A stretch of DNA of 64,000 bases from Rosellinia necatrix (lineage: Eukaryota; Ascomycota; Sordariomycetes; Xylariales; Xylariaceae). Shown piece after piece: positions 57,565-64,000 of the stretch. Within the stretch, counting starts at the first letter, position 1. Each line of letters opens with the position of its first letter. The position numbers and the translations under genes are program-made. The notes beneath the pieces are model-generated. The model had not been told where the DNA came from. It made no database searches and was given only the letters and a program-made list of their open reading frames with translations. The stretch is from NCBI GenBank assembly GCA_021209875.1, contig JAGYVD010000004.1, positions 2,356,001-2,420,000 on the forward strand, written 5' to 3'.

Positions 57565-58786
57565 ATCGCGCTGGGACCCCATCTACATGTGTTTTATTTA
57601 TTTTTTTTCCACTTGCGGCGCAAAACGTGGGTGGGCAGGCGTCTCTTGCCGGACCAGACCGGCAGTCTGTTCTGGTCTTCTGATTCTAGAGTGTTTGGCG
57701 AGAGAGAAGACAGATTGCCAAGGGCACCGGATCGGCGTTCCAGGCTGAGCTTTTGTGAATTTGTTTGTCCTCGGGTAGAAAATAATTGCGCTGTATTATT
57801 CAGAATCCCCTCGTTCGAAGCAGGGCTGACCCTCCTCCCCTGTGACAGCATCGCGCTTGTTGGGGTTTATTGATAGCCTCGATGCATGATACGAAGAAGA
57901 GTGAAGGTTGCTTACTACGCCCCGAGCTGAGTTTCAATGTCGTTGTAGCATTATCATGCCGTTGATTAACTAATGAGAACATACTTATTATTAAAAATCC
58001 CAATATTTTAGTATCTATGTGCACTAATCTCAGTTCTCGTGGCACATGTTTCCCTCTAAATGCGCCGTTAATTTGGTGTGCAACCCTCACCTTCGGGCCT
58101 AGCATTCATAAGCTCTGAAATACGTAAATATGGAAGCATCCTCTAGGCTCTAGGCATAGGTTTCTATTTTTTGTCTTTGGGCTGCTAGGTACTCTTTGTT
58201 GAATATAGACAATTACGTTAGCAATCCCGCATTCTTTTCATAATCGCCACACGCATAATCTTCGTGCAAGACACCGTGGGATTACTGGTCCTATGTACAC
58301 TATGTCGACCAATGTTCCTTCTCCCTTGGGTTGAATATCTCTCATCTCCTGTCACCCATCACCCTGCATTCCCTTCGACGCCTGAGCATGATGAGCATCG
58401 TCGTCATTGCCCCCGATGTCGTCATATATGGCTAAATGCCAGCATATCCTCAATATTAATCTTTAGGTTAGGGTCCATTTCCCTATGATGTGTCGAGGAA
58501 GCGTGGGCGGAAAACGCCATGCCAAGCTCACATAAAGGATATGGATCGAAGTAATAATACAAGCTTCCCCTTTATGTCCATCCATGCGTCTGTGCAACGG
58601 CCCGTCAAATGCAATATATCGAAGGTGCCCAAGTGTATTTGATTGAGCGTATCGGCGCGTGGAGAGTACGATAGAGTTGTAATATGGGTGAATGAGCCGC
58701 ACCAGGCGCATATAAATAAGTAGGCAAATGTCTTGCCAATAGCGCATTTCCCGGCAACTTTAACAGCGGATACTAAGCCAGACGGG
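57565..58786. other. Convergent 3' spacer, no gene seen
   Basis: 1.2 kb between the D-box gene and SET1 3' ends. Frames of up to about 100 codons exist on both strands without recognisable domains. Confidence 0.5.
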
Positions 58787-61700
58787 TTAATTAAGAAACC
58801 CTTTACATGCTGTCGTCCCACAAAGGCATGGTATACGGTCCAAACTCCCAATTTCGCGTTCGAACTTGTAATCGTAGGTTAATTCTTCATCTATATACCG
58901 AGTTAGCAATGTTGATTGTAGAAAGTGTATGAAAATAAGAACGTACTCTGTGCAATATCCCGGAGAGCATAAATGACGATTCGTTTGCTGCCTTCCACTT
59001 TGATAATTTTTGCCGTACAGTTAGGCATGCAACTATGGTTGATGAAGCGAGCGATACCCCCCTTTTTGGTAGCATCAATGACCGTGCTATCATCGATCCG
59101 AAACAAATAACTACTGCCAATTCCGCTTTTAAGGTATCGATTCTCACGAATCTCGGAAATCTGTTGCCGAACCTGTTCGCCAACATATTCGATAATCATG
59201 TCGTCTTTGTTGATGTTCTCCATAGCGTAAAGTCCCCAGTTGTGGATAGCAGACCGTGCGAATTTGACGGGCTTTTTCCGCTTCTTAAGTTGGTTAAATC
59301 GTAACACGTCAGAATCCTGGCCAAGCGTCTTTTTCTGGTCATTTAAATCAGCAACAAAGCGTCTGTTGTTGGCACGGTTGGCTCTAGAGTTTCCTTTGGC
59401 CAGCAGCTTCTCTGCCGCTAGTTTAGCTGCCTCTGCAGCGGCAGCAACAGCATCTCTAGAATCCTTCTTTGCAGCCCGTTGTTGTCGCTCTTCCCGGGCC
59501 TTCTGGACTTTGAGGTGGTGCGGTAGGTATTTAGACTTCTCTGAGTTAAGAATCTTCTTCACGCCCTCCGTACGAGCCGAACCTGTCGAGTTGGGTACAT
59601 AATAGCCGTCGATCGTAAGTGGACTATTAAGTGGCATTTCGTTTCCAGCATTCAATTCTCGTATCCGGTTGTGCTTCCATATCCATAATCGGGGATCCCC
59701 AACCTCGCTTGGTATTAATCTCTTTTTGAGCTTGTTGATATCGGGTTGATCTTTGTGCTGAAACTCGAGATCTGGTATCGTTTCGAGTGCTAACTTGAAG
59801 GTTGAAGCAATGGGCATCGCGGAGACTACCTGGTCTGAGAATCGATCATCCTTGGATGGCAATACCTCGGCTTCGCTGGACACTGATGGCTTTTGAAGCA
59901 ACGCGTCGGGCCTCGAAGGGTCCGCCTTTCGTGCCTGCTCAAGCGCTTCCTCGACATAAACATCTTGCTGTTGCCTTTTGATTGCTTCACGTTCTTCCAA
60001 GAGCTGCTTCTTGGTCTTCTTCTTTGTCTTAATAACAGTCGTCTTCTTCTTGCCTTTGGTCGGCTTCTCGATAGGCACGAGCGGCTCTACTGCTTCTGTC
60101 TCCTTCGTATCGACCAGATCAGCATCCGGCAGAATAATATCTTCAGCAAGACTTGGGAATTCATGTTCTAAAGTGTCAATAGTGACCCCAAACAACTCCT
60201 CGTCGGATTTCTTCTGGCGCTTAATCGCGGCCTCAACATGAAGATCAAGTTTCCGCTTCTTGGGCTTAATCGCACCGTCATTAACCAAGAAGCTACCCTC
60301 GGTCATAGAATCCTCATCATTGAACCCATCCTCGAATACGTCCTCTTCTGTGCTCATGCGACTGCGAGGGCGTGACTCAAGTTCCTCTGTGTCCCGAGCG
60401 AGAGAGTCGCGAGCCTCGCCTTCGCCCTCACCCTCAGACGCCTCGTCGTCGCTATCTGGTGGCTGTAGGCGATGGTGTAGGGAGCGGAAGGCGTTGCGTA
60501 CTACAGAGGGTCGCTTGCGGGCAAACGGATCCGTAAAGCCATAATTACGCTGGGCAGCGCCTTGGCCTTTCACTTTCCGAATACGAGGTAGTGCTGTAAC
60601 ATTTAGGCGCGCGGTCCTACGCTCAATGGGATCAGCACGAGAATTAGGGGTGCTAATAGGCGACACATCACGATCTTCAACGCTAATAATGGGCTTCAGA
60701 GGTCCGATCGGGTCCTCGATATTCAACTTGCGTCTCTTTGCCACATGATTTGCAGGGTCCAAGAAAGTAGAAAGCGCGGGTACCGCAACTTTGGTCCGTA
60801 TGTGCCTGATCAAATGCTCCATCATCTCACGGCGAACAACTTCAATAGCCTCCATAACAGGATCAAAGTTTTGTGCGCGTTGTTTTTTCTCCTCTTCGAG
60901 GATACTCTCTTCAAGTTGGCGCCGTTCCTCACGGGGCCGGTATTGGTGGTCTTCTCTGTACCGTACATCACCAACCGGCCGCCTGTCCAGGTCGCTAGGT
61001 CGTGGGTGGCTGATTGAATGTGACGAGTTCGAAAGCGAAGCATTATGTAGTCTCATCGCCATACTGTACGTAAACAGTGCACTTCCATTTGCGGCTCTAA
61101 AACACCTGCAAGCCTCGTCCCGTCCCATAGGAGTATTTGGAAAGATGATATAGTAACCCATACGATCGGTAAGAACGTCATCAAACTGGTATGATTTGAG
61201 GCGCTTCTTCATGTGGGGGACTGTTGTAGCCATGACTGGGACGCTCGAATCCGGCACAAAAATATAAGGCTCGCCTTTCAGTGTACTTGGTATGGATGGC
61301 GTGCCCGCTAAATATGGCTTCGGCCTGGTGGAAGACGGCCAACTCGTCGCATCGGTAAGCGGTGGTCGTTGCCGTTCGGCGGCAGGTCCTTTCGGAGCAG
61401 TAGGAGGAGGCCGAGAAAAGCCACCGAGTTGGGCCCTCGTACCAATGAGGCCGTCGCTCTGGGGCCACGGTGACGGAAGAATGTTGTCGACCCGGGATCT
61501 TGGACCAGCAGGTACAGCGGGCAGTGTGGCCATGGCTCGGATCGTCTCTTCTCGGTCTTTCGTGATAATCGCCTCCAGCATTTGCCTACTCTTCTTCCCG
61601 TCACGGTCGAATTCAACTCTAACATTATTAGCCTCGATCTTACGTCCATTCATCGCTCTCACGGCTCTCTTCGCAGCGTCAACCGCAGATATCACCGGCC

Positions 61701-62773
61701 GTCTAGGTAGTTGCGAATCTCGAAAACGAAAAGTAGCAAATCCCAGGTAACTCCCGGTATCAGGGTGCATCTTGTTGCTACTCTCGGCTATCTCACCAAA
61801 CCTCGCAAAAGTAGCGGCAACCTTCGAGAAGGTAATCAAGGGGTTAAAGCCACTAACAACAATCTGAGTCGGCGGTCCAGGCCCAATCGAGGTGGCGGCA
61901 TCATAGGAATAGGGTTTAAGGTTGTAGGGCGTCTGGCGCAAACGCGCCTTCGGGAGGTGAAAGTCGACATTGATGTAATCTAACCAGCTGCCCTTTGAAA
62001 GCCGAGGGTCGGGAGAGGGGGCGTCATCTTCCTGTACAACGATACGTGTTCTATTAGCCATGTTTTCACACCAAATCAGATGACGCCCCCCCTCGCCAAC
62101 AGTATAGTATAACAGAGTATAGTATTGGTTCACGTACCGAGCCGAAAACTTTATATTTTGGTTTCATAGATTTCCTCTCCGCCGGCGACAGGCTCTTATC
62201 AGTGGACGGGTCGTGCACACATCTCATGCCCTGTACGGTACGGTTGGGGTCTCGGGCCGGGAGGCGCTTGACGACACCGGGGTGCGCGGCAGACGGCTGC
62301 ATAGCGGCGGTCAGGCTTGGAGAGTCAGCCTTGCCGGCATAGGTAGAGGCGGCGGCGGCGGTATGCTCCTTTGCGGGTTGGGCAGCGTTGCTATTATATG
62401 CGGGCGAGCCAGCAGCGGTTAGCGGGGTGACGTCGTTTTTCGAGGCATGCGCAGCGACAGCCACGGCGGACGCGTTGTTATGGGTGCTGAATATAGAGGA
62501 GACGGTGCTCGCGCGAGAGCTGGTGGACCCAGTGCCATTGAGCAAGTCTCCTTGCGGACACTCGGTATAGGTATCTTGCTTCGGGGGTCGCGAAGGATCC
62601 GATACGGACGGACCGTGCTTGGCATCGCGGTGAGAAGGAGTGCCAGTCCTCGAACGGCTGTCGGTAGCATCTAACGTCTTGTTATATCGCTCGCGCTCTC
62701 GTTCACTAGCCCTGTCTCTGGCAACACGAGGAGCGTTGGGGAAAAACTCCCGATAACTAGCACTCGGAGCCAT
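58787..62773 (-). CDS. SET1: Histone H3 lysine-4 methyltransferase SET1 (COMPASS)
   Basis: Three exons, 62773-62138, 62031-58947 and 58890-58787, give 1274 residues. Intron 1 is 106 bp (GTACGT; acceptor TTGTACAG). Intron 2 is 56 bp and splits Asn in [15 protein letters not shown]. After a disordered N-terminus, an RRM-like domain spans about 255-330 ([40 protein letters not shown]). The N-SET segment contains [17 protein letters not shown] and [17 protein letters not shown]. The catalytic SET domain begins near residue 1132 ([19 protein letters not shown]), with [14 protein letters not shown] at about 1205-1219 and Tyr in [10 protein letters not shown]. The post-SET zinc cluster is CLCGTAACKGFLN at the very end. 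It trimethylates H3K4 within COMPASS. This is the largest coding exon of the right half and no key residue is missing. Confidence 0.97.
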
Positions 62774-62960
62774 GGCTGGGAGGGAGGTGGTCGGATATGG
62801 CTTCCTCTACCCACCGACCCTCATATCTGGCGCCGAAGGACCGCGGGCAAGCATTCATACATGCAGCAGCGAGGGCAGACGGCGATGTTGCGCTGTTGGT
62901 GCCGGCGTGGGGGGCGATTGAGCCCGTGAGGGTTGGTTTGGTGGGAAGGAAGACGACGAG

Positions 62961-62999
62961 CTGGGAGACGGGCTGGGAGACGGGCTGGGAGATGGGCTG
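62961..62999. repeat. CTGGGAGACGGG 12-bp minisatellite
   Basis: Three to four copies of CTGGGAGA(C/T)GGG, about 190 bp upstream of the SET1 start. Confidence 0.9.
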
Positions 63000-63429
63000 G
63001 GAAGGAAGCCAGGACAGGCGGGCAACGCGAAACCCGTGTCCACGCGACAGGATTTGGGGAGATCTGGCGTGTGTGGGACCTCGCAGTGAAGGAACAAAGC
63101 GCGAGAAATGGGCTGGCTGCCTTGGCCGTCAACAAAGACGCAGGGGAGAGGTGTGTGATGGTGCGCAACGATCGCGGATGGGTGCGGAGGGGCGTGGTCG
63201 TGGGAAGACAGCACAGCGAGGGCCGGTCGAGTGCGTCGGCGGCAGAATGGACGGGACGTCGTGGAAATGGCTGAGGGAGAGGTTAAAGTGTTTCCGCACC
63301 GACGAAAAGTTGACTTTGGCTGGTATGGAGCAGCCGAAAAGAGTGATCTCAGACTCAGGGATGAAGCAAGTACCTAGGTACCAATCTGTGGGGCCTTCCC
63401 CCAACTCTCTTCTAAAAATGCCCAGGTAC

Positions 63430-63475
63430 GCACGTACGTTAAGTCTACCTAGGTACCTACCTACCTAGTCGGTAC
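63430..63475. repeat. TAGG/CCTA palindromic cluster
   Basis: ACGCACGTACGTT is followed by CTACCTAGGTACCTACCTACC, again with a CCTAGG/GGTACC centre. Confidence 0.85.
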
Positions 63476-64000
63476 TTCGTAATATCTTTTATTAGGTGCA
63501 TTAGGTACCGATGTAGGAATACTAGGTGCCAACTCAGGTGGTAGATTCAGCCCCAGCAAGGCTTGGACTAGGCGAACTTCCGACTGTCTATCACCCATCA
63601 ATGCATCGTTAGTGCAATTACCTTCGACCGCCGCGCCACCGTCAACTAGGTGAATGGTCAACATGAACGCCGATTCCTCGCGAGAAATTAAATCATTAGA
63701 TTTGTGCCTACAACTACTATTCCAAGCAATTACAAGATCTATGTAAAGGCTCACCTCTATATAGCTAGTCACATCCCTACCCTCTAATTGGCCTACTCGG
63801 TAGACATTTGTACAAGAACCCCATGTAGAGCGCATCAACAAGACGCCCGCTAGATACGGAAAGTACCTCTGGTTTGATGACCTACACAATCCACAGCATG
63901 GAGTATTTACTAAGAAATAGGGAATTCGGATAATAAGCAATCATTTGTCCTGACGTGTGAGCTAGTCATAGTCTTGGCAAGTAGGTCTTATTTTGAAGGC

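Larger units (their letters stand above)
62774..64000. promoter_or_regulatory. SET1 upstream region, no further gene supported
   Basis: 1.2 kb from the SET1 start to the window edge. A CTGGGAGACGGG array lies at 62961-62999 and a TAGG/CCTA cluster at 63430-63475. A minus-strand 159-codon frame (63461-63940) runs into that repeat cluster and is not called. Confidence 0.5.

Noticed and set aside
63461..63940. 159-codon minus-strand frame at the right edge
   Set aside because: Its end runs into the TAGG/CCTA cluster, it has no recognisable domain, and no splice structure supports it.

Overview
The window reads as nuclear DNA of a filamentous ascomycete (Pezizomycotina, most likely Sordariomycetes). 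The support is: short introns (mostly 47-230 bp) with GTRNGT-type donors and CTRAY branch points close to the acceptor; single-copy eukaryotic genes on alternating strands without operons; family-specific proteins such as an eisosome protein Eis1, an Irc20/SHPRH-type RING helicase and an Rgd2-type F-BAR protein; and intergenic DNA full of TAGG/CCTA tetranucleotide arrays. The order is inferred from gene style, not from a search.

I modelled 21 protein genes. In order: Irc20/SHPRH-like helicase-E3 (-, 3605-7997); mitoribosomal mS41 with an IGR motif (+, 9059-9865); CDK7/Kin28 kinase (-, 10119-11411); Frag1/DRAM/Sfk1 membrane protein (+, 12446-13521); eisosome protein Eis1 (-, 14151-16623); atypical Tyr phosphatase (+, 18983-20515); Trm140/METTL2-type tRNA m3C methyltransferase (-, 20718-22068); COQ10 (+, 23291-24028); coiled-coil protein with a ubiquitin-like domain (-, 24993-27308); EMC2 (-, 31568-32698); AP-3 delta (+, 33526-36906); Rgd2-like F-BAR/DEP/RhoGAP (-, 37819-40567); membrane dipeptidase (+, 44193-45843); mitochondrial uS13 (-, 46568-47176); ER cyclophilin B with two possible C-termini (+, 47772-48956); TRM112 (+, 49362-50131); BIG1 (-, 51142-52315); RRP17/Nop25 (+, 53203-54007); tropomyosin (-, 54366-55149); a D-box protein that may be the securin (+, 56074-57564); and SET1 (-, 58787-62773). 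Every spliced model closes in frame, except one homopolymer frameshift in the ubiquitin-like gene.

Neighbours are mostly divergent or convergent pairs. Intergenic stretches at 1-3600, 16.6-19.0, 27.3-31.6 and 40.6-44.2 kb are gene-poor and hold microsatellites, minisatellites and the TAGG/CCTA arrays. I found no transposon, rRNA, tRNA, CRISPR array or secondary-metabolite cluster. The genes are housekeeping: ER folding and insertion (EMC2, CypB, BIG1), tRNA and ribosome modification (Trm140, Trm112, Rrp17), mitochondrial translation and ubiquinone (mS41, uS13m, COQ10), actin and trafficking (tropomyosin, Rgd2, AP-3, Eis1), and transcription or chromatin (CDK7, SET1, Irc20-like).

The points most worth a second look are the following. 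Several genes have an intron in or directly behind the initiation codon (AP-3 delta, uS13m, the ubiquitin-like gene). A cyclophilin splice choice switches an HVEL tail for a membrane anchor. The Rgd2-like protein lacks the RhoGAP arginine finger. The 476-residue D-box protein may be an unannotated securin, with an upstream ORF overlapping its start. The TAGG/CCTA array is confined to intergenic DNA.
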